The position numbers were made by a program, and so were the translations under genes. From Fallopia convolvulus (lineage: Eukaryota; Streptophyta; Magnoliopsida; Caryophyllales; Polygonaceae), in NCBI GenBank assembly GCA_964016875.1, contig OZ024726.1, positions 47,852,825-47,916,824 of the forward strand: a stretch of DNA of 64,000 nt, read 5' to 3'. The notes under the pieces were generated by a model, which worked only from the letters and a program-made list of their open reading frames with translations, made no database searches and was not told the origin of the DNA. Position 1 is the stretch's first letter; every line of letters begins with the position of its first letter. Positions 35,381 through 46,288 of this stretch are shown here, in pieces.

Positions 35381-35907
35381 GTGCTATCACATTAAGAAGT
35401 GGAAAAGAGCTAAACAGAGACGTGGAGATGTATGAAGATCCACGAACGGAAAAATCCGAGTTTCTGGAGAATGATACCGCGCCCGCGGTGAACACTTTCT
35501 GTGACCGCGGCACCTCAACTGAGAGCTTAGAAATTTTGAGCGAAGACACCGCGCCCGCGGTGGCCAAAGTCCGCGATCGCGGAAGCGATAAAGTTTCGGA
35601 TCACGAGAAATCCGATTTTCCGCGATCGCGGGAATCGGACCGCGCTCGCGGATCTGTAGCTGAAGCCGAGGATGCCTATGTTCGACCTCAGTTTCCTCCC
35701 ATGAATTCACAAAAGCCTATTCCACCATTCCCTGAGGCACTCAAGGATACAAAGAAGCCAGAACATGATAAGGATATCTTTGAGACATTCTCCAAGTGTG
35801 AGGTAAACATCCCTTTGCTTAATCTGATTAAAAGCGTTCCTAGATTTGCTAAATTTCTAAAAGAGTTGTGCACTATTAAAAGGAACCAAAAAATAAAAGA
35901 AAAATAG
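35344..35907 (+). pseudogene. Gag-protease linker containing CpG palindrome pairs
   Basis: Open frame of about 187 codons starting after the gag frameshift (NVSAITLRSGKEL) and running to a TAG at 35905. The segment 35477-35651 is a low-conservation linker with three pairs of 12-bp CpG palindromes, read in frame as DTAPAV and SRESDRARG-like peptides. After it, IPPFPEALK and FAKFLKELC are conserved Athila pol-start phrases. Confidence 0.75.
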
Positions 35908-35952
35908 AAAGTTAAGGTTAGTGAACATGTCTCAGCTGTATTTCAAAGGCGC

Positions 35953-36459
35953 ATGCCTAAGAAGTGCAGTGATCCAGGCATGTTTAGCATTCCTTGTATA
36001 ATAGGAGACACTAAAATTGATAAAGCCATGCTTGATTTGGGTGCTTCTATTAATGTCATGCCTTATTCTGTTTACACTTCACTAGGCTTAGGACCCTTGC
36101 ATGAAACTGGTATTGTGGTTCAATTAGCTGATAGGTCTACAGTCTACCCGAAAGGGATTGTTGAGGATGTCCTTTTTATGGTTGATAAATTAATATTCCC
36201 TGCTGATTTCTTTGTGCTTGACATGGATCAAGATGTGCATGCTGCACCTATTCTGTTAGGTAGACCTTTCATGAAAACTGCTAGAACAAAAATTGATATT
36301 TGTAAAGGTGTCCTAACCATGGAATTTGATGGGGAGATATTTGAATATAGCATGGACAATGCTATGAAATACCCCCAAGATGATCACTCTCTATGTTCCA
36401 TTGATGTAATTGATCCCATTGTGCAAGATGTCTTTGATACTACTTATGGTGATGACTGA
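35953..36459 (+). pseudogene. Athila aspartic protease domain
   Basis: Carries LDLGASINVMP, where the retropepsin D-S/T-G active site reads D-L-G, and ILLGRPFM at the C-terminal side. The serine or threonine expected after Asp is Leu here, but LDLGAS is common in Athila/Tat proteases. The domain frame is open but separated from gag by stops. Confidence 0.82.
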
Positions 36460-36664
36460 TGAGTTACAATCTGTTTTGGAGAATGACATTGAAATTTCAT
36501 GCATGGATTACAATTTGCCTGATAGACATCATGAGATCCTTGCTGATTTATGTGCTTGTTGTGAATCCCTTGTTGATGCTTTGGCCATTGGGCCCATACC
36601 ACTAACTCTCCCTAGCGAGAAGTTGCTTCCTTCTGTAGTACAGGCACCAAAAGTTGAGCTTAAA

Positions 36665-37810
36665 TAGCTCCCTGGACATTTGAAATATGCATTCCTTGGA
36701 GATGGTGAAACATTACCTGTCATTATTTCTAACAAACTTTCCAAGGAACAAGAAGATAGATTGGTGCAGGTACTTAAGGAGCACAAGACAGCACTAGGCT
36801 AGACCATTGCTGACATTAAAGGGATTAGTCCCTCTACATGTATGCATAGGATCCTCCTAGAAGATGGTGCCAAGCCATCCAGACAGCCACAGAGAAGGCT
36901 CAACCCACCTATGATGGAGGTAGTCAAAAAGGAGGTGTCGAAGCTCCTACAAGAAAGTATGATCTATCCCGTCTCTGATAGTTAGTGGGTTAGTCCGACC
37001 CAAGTTGCGCCCAAGAAGGGTGGTATTACAGTGGTTGAAAATGTGCATGGGGAGTTAGTCCCCACAAGAGTCCAGACAGATTGGAGAGTTTGCATTGATT
37101 ACCGTAAGCTGAACACGATAACTAGAAAAGATCATTTTACCTTGCCATTCATTGATCAAATGCTTGAGCGACTTGCCGGTCGTTCCTATTACTGCTTTTT
37201 AGATGGCTATTCAAGGTATTTTTAGATTGCTATTGCACCGGAGGACCAAGAGAAAACAACATTTACATGTCCTTTTGACACTTTTGCATACCGCAGAATG
37301 CCATTTGGATTATGTAACGCACCTGGGACGTTCGAAAGGTGTATGGTTAGTATCTTTTCTAAATACATTGAAAACTTTATTGAGATTTTTATGGATGACT
37401 TTACAGTACATGGAGATGACTTTGATGCCTGTTTAAACCATCTCTCTTTAGTCCTTCAAAGATGTGTAGAAACCAATTTGGTTCTAAACTCTGAGAAGTG
37501 TCACTTTATGGTTGAGCAAGGCATAGTTTTAGGTCACATAGTGTCATCCAGGGGTATTGAGGTTGATAAGGAAAAGATTGATATCATTCAGTCCTTGCCT
37601 TATCCTACTAATGTGCGTGAAGTGCGTTCTTTTCTAGGCCATGCAGGTTTCTATCGCAGGTTTATTAAAGATTTTTCAAAGATCTCAGCCCCATTATGTG
37701 AATTGTTGAAGAAAGAGGTGCAATTTGAGTTCAATGAGGCATGCAAAAAGGCGTTTGATGAGCTGAAAACTCGCCTTACAAGTGCACCAATAATTCAAGC
37801 CTCGGATTAG
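36665..37810 (+). pseudogene. Athila reverse transcriptase, broken by at least five stops
   Basis: Recognisable in order: CIDYRKLN, PFIDQMLERLAG, MPFGLCNAPGTFERCM, FMDDFTVHG (the catalytic Y/F-x-DD) and FLGHAGFYRRFIKDFSKI. Stops lie at 36665, 36800, 36983, 37223 and 37808; three or four of them fit single transitions from TGG or CAG when compared with the family pattern. The polymerase is therefore dead in this copy. Confidence 0.88.
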
Positions 37811-37828
37811 TCTCAACCTTTTGAGATC

Positions 37829-38200
37829 ATGTGTGATGCAAGTGATTATGCTGTTGGGGCTGTTTTGGGTCAAAAAGAAGCTAGAGCATCCCATGTTATA
37901 CATTATGCTTCCATGATCTTGAATGATGCCCAAAGAAACTACTCCACTACTGAAAAAGAAATGCTTGTTGTAGTGTTTGCTTTGGAGAAGTTTAGACAAT
38001 ATCTATTGGGGACAAAGGTGATAGTATACTCAGACCATGCAGCGCTTCGTTATTTGATGACGAAAAAGGAGGCTAAGCCAAGACTGATTAGATGGATTCT
38101 CCTGTTGAGTGAGTTTGATATAGAAATCAGAGATAAAAAGGGAGCTGAGAATTTGGTGGCTGATCATCTAAGTAGGCTTGTGCATGAAGAAAATACGCCA
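37829..38200 (+). pseudogene. Athila RNase H domain
   Basis: Contains MCDASDYAVGAVLGQ (first catalytic Asp), NYSTTEKEMLVVVFALEKFR (catalytic Glu), VYSDHAALRYL (Asp) and ADHLSRL. The frame is open throughout this domain, unlike the reverse transcriptase. It leads into the linker with four CpG palindromes at 38268-38373. Confidence 0.88.
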
Positions 38201-38599
38201 GGAAGCCAAGATCAGATTCAAGGACGTTTTCCCGACGATACATTGTTCGAGGTTCGAAAGACTGAAACCGCGATCGCGGTGAAGGACTGCCGCGCCCGCG
38301 ACACTGCTTTTGAGACGGGCGAAATTAATGTGAATTATCCGCGATCGCGGGAACCTAACCTCCGCGCCCGCGGAGCTGACTTCGACAGTGATATCGATCC
38401 TCGATTTGAAGAATTTATTTTTGGGGTCCATTCATTCCGGCTATGGTATGCAAACATTGTTAACTACCTCGTCTCGGGGGAGTTCCCACCTAAATTTACT
38501 AAGGCCCAAAAGGACAAGGTACGTCATGAATCCCGATTCTATGTTTGGGATGATCCGTATTTATGGAAGCACTGCACATATCAGGTAATCCGACGTTGT

Positions 38600-39741
38600 G
38601 TCCCGGATTCTGAGGTACAATCTATCCTTTCTTTTTGTCATTCCTATGTATGTGGGGCTCATTTTGGGACTAACAAAACTGCTAGGAAAATTTTAGAAAC
38701 TGGTTTTTATTGGCCTCATATATTTAGGGATGCTTATGCTTTCTGTAAATCATGTGATCTTTATCAGAGGGTGAGTAATATTTCTAAGAGACATGAGATG
38801 CCTCAATCCCGTATGACATTTTGTGAAATTTTTGATGTTTGAGGCATTGATTTTATGTGACCCTTCCCCTCCTCTTATGGGAATCTGTATATTTTACTTG
38901 TGGTGGACTATGTTTCCAAGTGGGTGGAAGCAAAGGCCACCAGAACTGATGATTATAAAGAAGTTGCAGGTTTCCTTAAGGACAACATTTTGTCTAGATT
39001 CGGGATTCCAAAGGCTTTGCTAAGTGACAGGGGTACTCATTTTTGTAACAAAACTGTGAGTGCTTTATTGAAGAAGTACCATGTCACTCAGAAGATCTCT
39101 ACAACTTATCATCCCCAGACTAATGGACAAGCTGAAGTGTCCAACAGGGAGATAAAATCAATTTTGGAGAAAACGGTGGCACCCAATAGGAAAGACTGGA
39201 GCCTAAGGCTCAATGATGCTTTATGGGCCTACCGTACTGCTTACAAGACCCCCATCAGGATGTCTCCCTTCAGATTGATTTATGGAAAAGGCTGTCACTT
39301 GCCGATAGAACTTGAGCATAGAGCTTATTGGGCGGTCCAAAAATGCAACTTCAATATCAAAGAAAATGGAGAATTCAGAAAATTACAACTGCAAGAATTG
39401 GAAGAGTTGAGATTGGATGCTTATGACAATGCCGTGAATTACAAGAATAAAACAAAAGCATGGCATGACAAGAACATCCTGAGGAAGGAATTCAAAGCTG
39501 GAGACAAGGTCCTTCTTTTTCAGTCTCGTCTCACACTTTTCCCAGGAAAATTCCGTTCTAGATAGGCAAGACCGTATATTGTTGCTTGAGTTTTTCCACA
39601 TGGGGCTGTGGAATTAATTGATGGGGACTCCCAAAAGGTGTTTAAAGTAAATGGTCAAAGATTGAAGAAATACCATGAGGGAGTCAACCAAGAGATGTTA
39701 GAGGAGGTGGGTCTTGCTGATCCAATCCCAACTGTTGATTA
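38600..39741 (+). pseudogene. Athila integrase
   Basis: The HHCC-like region (CHSYVCGAHFG..KTARKILETGFYWPHIF..CKSCDLYQR) is followed by the core: VDYVSKWVEA, LLSDRGTHFCN and YHPQTNGQAEVSNREIKSILE (D,D,E). Breaks: TGA at 38840, TAG at 39563 and TGA near 39586, all consistent with TGG mutated to stop. The C-terminal end is HEGVNQ..LADPIPTVD just before TAA at 39739. Confidence 0.88.
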
Positions 39742-40587
39742 ACAAAGGCACTAATGTCGAGCCAATGACATTAAACAAAGGCGCTGCTCGGGAGGCAACC
39801 CGAGGTAAGTTTTTCTTTTTCTTTTTCTTTTCTTTACTTTAGTTTTAGCCTTAGTTTTTCTTTCAATCTTGTCGGACTAACATGCAGGTACTAGGTTCGA
39901 AAGAACAAAAATTTTGGGAAATTTTATTTCTCGAAATAAAAGAAACATAGACGAACAGGTACTCAGATACAGGTCCGCGATCGCGGAGGTTACCCACCGC
40001 GATCGCAGAACTGTTCATGCCGCAGGATATTATTTAAAAAAAAGGAATTGACGAAAATGTTGGATTTGCCCTCACCAACCGGCCGGCCCTACCCATCCTT
40101 TTCTTTCCCTTCTTCTTCTATCTTCTTCCTTCCTCCATTATTCCACCATTTTCATACCTTCAAGCTTCCATAACCTCTCAAAACCCAATTTTCCCAACAC
40201 CAAAAAACTCAATTCCGAACCAGCTTTCTTCATCCAATCGCCATCCTAAACACAAATCCTTCATCCAAATCTTCAAATTCCAATCCAAAAAACCACAAAT
40301 TCAAATCTAAAATCCAAACAAAATTTTCCCAAAACTCTCTCAAAACCCCTCCAAATCCACTTGTTCTCTTCGAATTTGTTGATTGAAGGACGCACCGATC
40401 CGCCGCGAGCCACGTCGGGACCACCGCAAGCCACCACGAGCGCCGTCGAGAGAAATCGCAGAATCACGGTCATTGTACATCCGCGATCGCGGTGAAGGGA
40501 TTCCGCGCCCGCGGTACTGTTGTCTGAGCCGTCAATTCCGATTTGTGAGTTTCGATTTTTCTTCCTTTACAAGTTCATTCGAGCATT

Positions 40588-41750
40588 ATGGCATATCCAG
40601 TTCATTTGAGTAGGACAGAGAAGGGATTATGGAATGAAATTGATAAGAATATCATGCTTTCTACTAAGTTCTTTCATGTCCCGACATTATATTCTTTGGG
40701 ATTATATCAGTCGATTCATCAGTTGTTACAGTAGGGTGGTTTGGGAGGATTGATTCCCTTGCATGCTTATGCATACAAGCCTCTAGTATTGGAATTTTTG
40801 GTGACTTATAGAGAGCTTGATGATGTTAGGATTGGATTTAGACTGCTAGGGGGAGAGTATTCTTTGACTCGAAATCAGTTGGCAGAGTGTTTTGGAGTGA
40901 CTAGCCAACCTACAACTAGCTGGTCGGATGTTGATGATAACCCGGGGGTGATGCATTTTTGGACTGAGATGACTCATACGCAGTATATCCTTGGGTCCGG
41001 GTTACAAAATACAGTATTGTTCATCCAGGATTGAGGCTTTGTCATAAGGTGATTTCCAACACCTTTTTGGGTAATGGGGAGGTCAACAAAATGTCGGCCA
41101 GGGATGTAGCGATGATGTGGTGTCTGATGAGGGATCAACCTGTGGTCTCTGATTGGGTAGAGCTGTTTATTCGTGCTGTGAGGAAGGCCCGATCTTTGCC
41201 CGAGAAGATTGCTTTTGGGGGCTTGATTACTCTGATAGCCCTTCGATTTTTGAGCTTAGATGTTAGTCAGGACCGTTACAGAGCCACAATAGGTGGGGGG
41301 ATTTGCTTGGATATATCACAGCTGAAGAGGTCCAAAGTGTTATTTGAGTCTCAGAATAGAGGGTGGATTTGGCACTATGGTAGGCAGCATGAGCTGTATT
41401 TACGGTTGCCTAGAGATTTTGGAGTTGAGGAGACAGCTCAACATTTCTTTTTGGAGTCTGATGTGATGGTGGTAGCAGATGAGGAGGAGGAAGAGGAGGA
41501 AGAGTATGAGCATCACGATGAGCATCCTCAGGGGCATCATGAGGCTAGTCCATCTGGTGTTGGAGGAGCACCAGAGTTGTATGATGAGATGTTCTCTGCA
41601 ATGGAGAACTTGAGCATGAGAGTTGATTATATATCTGACCATCAGAGCTACTTTATGAAGCAACAGGATGCTATGAGGAGTACTTTGGAGGATGTAGGGA
41701 GGAATGTTAGGGACATGTCCTTCACCATGGATCATATGAGGGAGCGATAG
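40588..41750 (+). pseudogene. Third ORF after pol (Athila envelope-position ORF), broken
   Basis: ATG at 40588 (MAYPVHLSRTEKG) opens a frame that runs, with one TAG at 40733 and a frameshift near 41034, to TAG at 41748. Seen: an N-terminal globular part (YRELDDVRIGFRLLGG, LTRNQLAECFGV), a middle part with MSARDVAMMWCLM and LPEKIAFGGLITLIALRF, a run of eight or more acidic residues and a predicted coiled-coil-like tail. Athila elements carry an ORF here that is often called envelope-like, but I see no signal peptide or clear transmembrane anchor, so the envelope label is positional only. Confidence 0.65.
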
Positions 41751-41985
41751 GAGGCATTCTATCAACATTATTGGCCTCAGTACCCTCAATTTTTTCCACC
41801 GTTAGGTGCACCACAGTGAGTGTTGTTTTCCCTTCCTTTATTTTTATCTGATTTGTCTTTTATTTCATTGAGGGTAATGAAAGGTTAAGAAAGGGGGAGG
41901 GAGTACTCACTGTTATATATTTGTATAGTTGCATTTCAGTTTCTTGCATTTCAGATCCAAAAAAAAAAGAAAAAAAACATTAAAT

Positions 41986-42155
41986 CCTGAGCTGAGTCGA
42001 AAACCCGAAAGGGCGGCTCAGGCAAAAATCAAGGGCCCAGACCGGCATTAGGCTGGGGTAGTAAGATGCTAAAAAGAGTGAAAGTGAGCTTGGTGAGCAC
42101 ATCTATAGAAAAATAAAATGAGCGGTTAGGTGAAAACCCGAAAGGGCGCCTACGC
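41986..42155 (+). ncRNA. Predicted structured RNA segment in the Athila 3' untranslated region
   Basis: Two copies of GAAAACCCGAAAGGGCG (41999 and 42132) each form CCC-GAAA-GGG, a stem with a GNRA-type loop, enclosed by different outer stems: CCTGAGC with GCTCAGG in copy 1, TAGG with CCTA plus GCG with CGC in copy 2. Between them CCCAG (42036) can pair with CTGGG (42053). It lies between the third ORF and the polypurine tract. Function is unknown. Confidence 0.5.
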
Positions 42156-42431
42156 AGGATGTGTGAAAAAAACAGAGTGCCTAGGAACATTTCTGCTGGG
42201 GCTTGGGGATTATTATTTATGGGTTTTTGCTTTGATATGATTTGAGTGATAGATTGTGCTAGGATTCTCATTGTATGCACTTTCATTCTTTTACTTGGGT
42301 TCGGGTTGTGAGCTTAATTTCTGAATGTTGTTTAGTTTTAGGTTATTTTCTTCCATTACTTTCTGTAGACCTTTGTTGCATTGTCTTGCTTAATTTTATT
42401 TTTGAGCTTACTAGAGGACGAGCAAGGTCTA

Positions 42432-42445
42432 AGTATGAGGGAATT
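42432..42445 (+). other. Polypurine tract before Athila 3' LTR
   Basis: AGTATGAGGGAATT directly precedes the LTR start TGATATG, the expected place and composition for the plus-strand primer. Confidence 0.7.
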
Positions 42446-43646
42446 TGATATGTTGTATTTCATATAGCATAACTAGGACTAGATAATATATTTTATATAT
42501 AGATTTAGGTCTTTTTAGTGCTTGTAATGACAAATGAAGAGAAGACCGAAGACTTGAAGAAATTGGAAGATTTGAAGACAAAGTTTGAAGAATCAAGTGA
42601 AGGCTGCGGATTAGAGCAGTCCGCGGTGGAGCCAAGTATCAGATCCGTGATCGCGGTGGCACAAGGCCGCGGTCGCGGTCAACTTTGACTCGGAGGATGT
42701 TCACCGCGCCCGCGGAGGTCCACGTCAGCAATTATCCGAGGCGGCGATTGCTCTATCTATCTATCTTTATTATAATTATTTTCGGTTATTTTATTTTCGT
42801 ATGGATAGTTCGAGACTACTTAACCTAGTTTTTCACCCTTGTTTTGACATCTCTTTTTCAGACCTAGTTTTCATTATTCAGACTTTTGTATTTTCTCTCC
42901 TATGGAGAACTAAACTCCTAAAGTTCTATTCAAGTTGAAGCTTTCAGATTCAAGTTTATTGTGAGATTCTACAATTCAGGTTTATTTCTACATGTTGTTT
43001 CAATTCTCTTATGCTTAATTAATATTGATTGCATTGATTTCTACTTGATTGATCACCCTGTCGGAATTGATACTCTCTATTGCTAGATCTAGGTTTTCTC
43101 GTAGTAAAACCTAATCATTGTAGCAACTCAATGTTTTAGGACTCGTTGGACTAAAACCATTGAGAAAGAGATTTGATTGCATGCTTGTTGTTTGACTCGT
43201 TGGAACTCAATTTGCATGTATCCTGCATATCCTTGTTCTCATTGCTAATATCCCTGTGATTTATGATCGTTTTATGAATTGTTTGGAAATTAAGTTAGCA
43301 TGTCACGTTGCCATGTATTATATATGATCAGGATAGGAATAAACAAAGGAAATAACTTGTTTGAATCAATGATCAATAACTTGATGAAGAAAGTGGATGC
43401 TTGAATAGGATTGTTTTCCTTAATTGATAAAAATCCAACTTTTGCTTTGTTTGGTTGCTTGCTTTGTTTGTTTCAATTCCTTAGTTTTAGAATATTAATA
43501 AAAATCCCCCCTTTTTGTTACTTTTGAGTTGATAATAAAACTTAGGATACAAGTGTCTCTTGGGTTCGACCCCGACTTACTAGCTATACTAGTTGTGTAA
43601 CTAGGGATTTATATTTTGATTTGGCACGACGACTTTCAGCCAGTCA
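42446..43646 (+). repeat. Athila 3' LTR
   Basis: TGATATGTTG...CAGCCAGTCA, 1201 bp. CpG motif pair at 42645 and 42667 (22 bp apart) and a further CCGCGCCCGCGG at 42703. It is followed directly by GAGTTTCAATC, which is internal sequence of the gag-only element (compare 48637). Confidence 0.9.
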
Positions 43647-43833
43647 GAGTTTCAATCAAAGAGATCCATAATGTCCAAGAGATGATTCAATGTCTTCCAC
43701 CAACTATGTTTGCTCCAAAACCTTCTTTATTAACCATGGTGCCTTTAGTATCTCCGACATTTCAAGATATTTCTCCTCTTAATCTTACATGCAACATCGA
43801 ATCGAGGACGATTCGAGGACAAGTGGGGGAGAA
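43647..43833 (+). mobile_element. 3' internal end and polypurine tract of gag-only element, extra copy
   Basis: Matches 48637-48824 almost base for base (CAAAGAGATCCATAATGTCC onward) and ends in AAGTGGGGGAGAA before the LTR start. So an LTR of this family is preceded by internal sequence here: a tandem or recombined arrangement. Confidence 0.8.
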
Positions 43834-44638
43834 TGATATCGATCAAAGGACCATGGAGAATACGCTTGCAAATAAGGTGTCCAAGAGCAAAGGCCAAGAC
43901 CTTTTCCAAGGTCTCGGGCATTCAAATTCAAGAATAACTTCAAGGACTTGATCTTATTGGTTGAAGATATTCATCAATGGCGTCCAAAGCCACCAAGGAA
44001 GAGGATGAAGTCTTGAATGTTCAAAAAGTTAAGAAACCCGTCAAATGGAAAACAATGTTCAGTAAAGTGACTATAACTTGAGCTAAAAAATTCATCTCAA
44101 GTCCTTTAAGTAGACGTTGGAAAGAAAATTAAAAGTTCTAAAACTTTGTAGTTTACAAAAAATTCATAATCCAACATAAAAGAGCCGAACAATGGGATTT
44201 ACTGAGAGCTGTTCAAGTCTTACGTAAATCTTATCTTTAGCTTTAATTCTATCTTTAGCTAGATATTATATTTATGCATAATTTCGGTCATAGGCTTATA
44301 TTAGTGGTTGATAATCTCTCTCCTATGTTTTGTTCTATCTTTAAGATATTTATAGTTTGTTAGGATATTTTCCTTAATTAAATAAATCAGATAAGTCTTT
44401 ATTTGATTGATTTAATTCAGGGGAGATCTAGTTAGTTAGAGATAGATATTTTATATTATCTTGGAAAGCAAGCAAAAGCCTATTCTACCCCTCTAGGGCC
44501 GGCCATATGCTTTACTTGCTCTCCAAAGAAGACACTTTGTATTGCCTTTAAATACTTTACAATTTTCATTCAATAAAATCAGCGTGGAATTAGATAAACC
44601 CTAAATTGGTTCTATCTAGTTCTTGGGCCACCAAAATT

Positions 44639-46194
44639 TGATGAGGTATTTTCAATGGTCGTTATACCTATCAAAGAAACCTAACTTAACCAACTCAGTA
44701 GAGTGGCAAGTAAGGGTCGATCCCACAGAGACTCGTGTAAATGTATTATTGCTTAAGTGCCAAGTAACTAATATGGGGGATTTTTATTGAATGAAAACCT
44801 AAACTACTATGCAAAATTGAAAACTAAATATGAATGCAAAGTTGGTTGTAAATATATATGAGAGAAATATGTTCAACTAGTTACATCCATCATAGATATG
44901 CTTATTGATCATTGATTATCTTGATTCTCAATTCCCTTGAATAATCTATTGTGGATTATACTCCTACTAAGGATTATGACCCAAACTTCATAAATAGTTG
45001 AAAGAACTAACAGTCTAAACAACCCTAATCATTTAACAACCTAAAACAACGTCTATATTCAATTAAACGACAGCTTTACGAATCAAGTTATCAATAGAAA
45101 CAAACACTTAGAGCAAACAGACATCTAAGTTATTTATGGATTTATTCCCTTCTACAATTGAATAGCCCGAACGGTTCCAAACAATTATAGATGCTACTTT
45201 ATCTAATCAACCCCGAACGGGCATTAATCAGATTAGTTGTAAATTAACCTAGAAATTCTATTAGGTGATCAAGCTAATAAAACCCTAGAATAATTCTGAT
45301 TCAATTAAAGCACATGGAATAAAACCTATTCAAGTTAATGAGAATCAATCAAACCTCACAATAATACGCAATCTATGATTTCAATAACTAGCCAAACACA
45401 AGAGATTTAGCAATGCATAATTGAATAAAAATCAAACTTACAAAGGTTCAAAGGTTCTTCCTTGAGATAAAACCCTAGCCTCCAAAAGTTGATAAAAGTT
45501 ATGAAAATTAAACTAACATAGAGTATTTATATGTCTCTAAAAATATCCTCAAACAAGTCTATCTTAACACCCAAACTCGGCCAAGATACAATAAAGCCCG
45601 AATACCAAGCCCAAAACCAAGAGCTCGGCCCAAAAGTCATGTCTGCGTAGAAATCACCGAATGCGCGGCTTGACCAAAATGTGCGGCCGCGCATTGTTGC
45701 AATCCCGCGCAATTGCTCTCGGTTCAGCATTCAGGCGTCACTTCAGAGGCTGTTTTGACCTACTTAGAGTTGGAATTTGGACTCGGAGTAAAAACATGAA
45801 TTCTAGCTCTTTGAATTAGCTTTCCATTTATACCAAATTGAGCCTCATCCGAGTACTATAGCTCCCAAACCAAGCCTTGCAAGATAGAGGTGTCGAAACA
45901 AAAACTCCAATGCATAGCCCGGATTTAAGCGTTCTTTTCACAAAAGCTCTTGGGTCTTGGTTCTTCCAATCTTCACTTGTATCACTCTAAGCTTCCTCAA
46001 ACTCCTCCATAGTCCACTAAGATCCATCCCATCCACGCTTGTTTACCTAAAGATCTGCAAAACCGAACAAAACAAGCGCAAAACCCGAATTTCCTAGAAA
46101 ACCTAAAAACCTAAGAACTACACTAAACTAAGCTAAAACCATGCAAAATAAACATAAATATGCATCCTAAACTATATCTAAATGCAAGTTATCA
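44639..46194 (-). mobile_element. Solo LTR, family B, 1556 bp
   Basis: On the plus strand TGATGAGGTAT...AAGTTATCA. The empty site is the sister LTR at 50733-50745 (CACCAAAACACACG), where host sequence is continuous. The flanks resemble AAAAT/AAAAC, an imperfect duplication. The related copy at 52677-54300 is full length. The functional orientation is minus, judging from the GTCGATCCCACAGAGAC box near the left end, which is the inverse of the U5 box of other LTRs here. CpG motifs lie at 45663-45710. Confidence 0.85.
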
Positions 46195-46234
46195 AAAACA
46201 CACATGTGATTGCTTTGTTTGGAGAACCGATCAA

Positions 46235-46247
46235 AATCATCATCATC

Positions 46248-46284
<37 letters not shown>
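46235..46284. repeat. (ATC)n(CT)n microsatellite in first LTR
   Basis: Six ATC units, then about seventeen CT units. The same array, shorter, is at 50780-50824 in the sister LTR. Confidence 0.9.

Positions 46285-46288
<4 letters not shown>

Larger units (their letters stand above)
32857..43646 (+). mobile_element. Athila-type Ty3/gypsy LTR retrotransposon, 10.8 kb, nearly full length but decayed
   Basis: Two LTRs (32857-34092 and 42446-43646), a tRNA-Asp primer site, gag, protease, reverse transcriptase, RNase H, integrase, a third ORF after pol and a polypurine tract appear in the order LTR-gag-pro-pol-ORF3-LTR. The tRNA-Asp primer and the extra ORF after integrase point to the Athila lineage. 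By eye the LTRs differ at roughly 2% of aligned positions plus one 47-bp indel, so insertion is fairly recent, yet coding is broken by about a dozen stops and frameshifts. The flanks do not match: the 3' LTR is followed by GAGTT inside a gag-only element, while the 5' LTR abuts an RNase H fragment. The two ends may derive from different insertions or the left flank was rearranged. Confidence 0.9.

Noticed and set aside
40230..40613. Short ORFs before the third Athila ORF as coding exons
   Set aside because: They have no conserved pattern and cover CpG palindromes and pyrimidine-rich leader; the ATG at 40588 opens the conserved frame.
41475..41560. Acidic/His-rich low-complexity stretch as a separate host gene
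   Set aside because: It is part of the third ORF of the Athila element, in frame with its conserved upstream part.
33000..42720. CCGCGATCGCGG motifs as engineered restriction sites or cloning artefacts
   Set aside because: They contain AsiSI/SacII-like words, but they occur many times with variants and natural decay inside a retrotransposon and in both LTRs, so an engineered origin is not credible.
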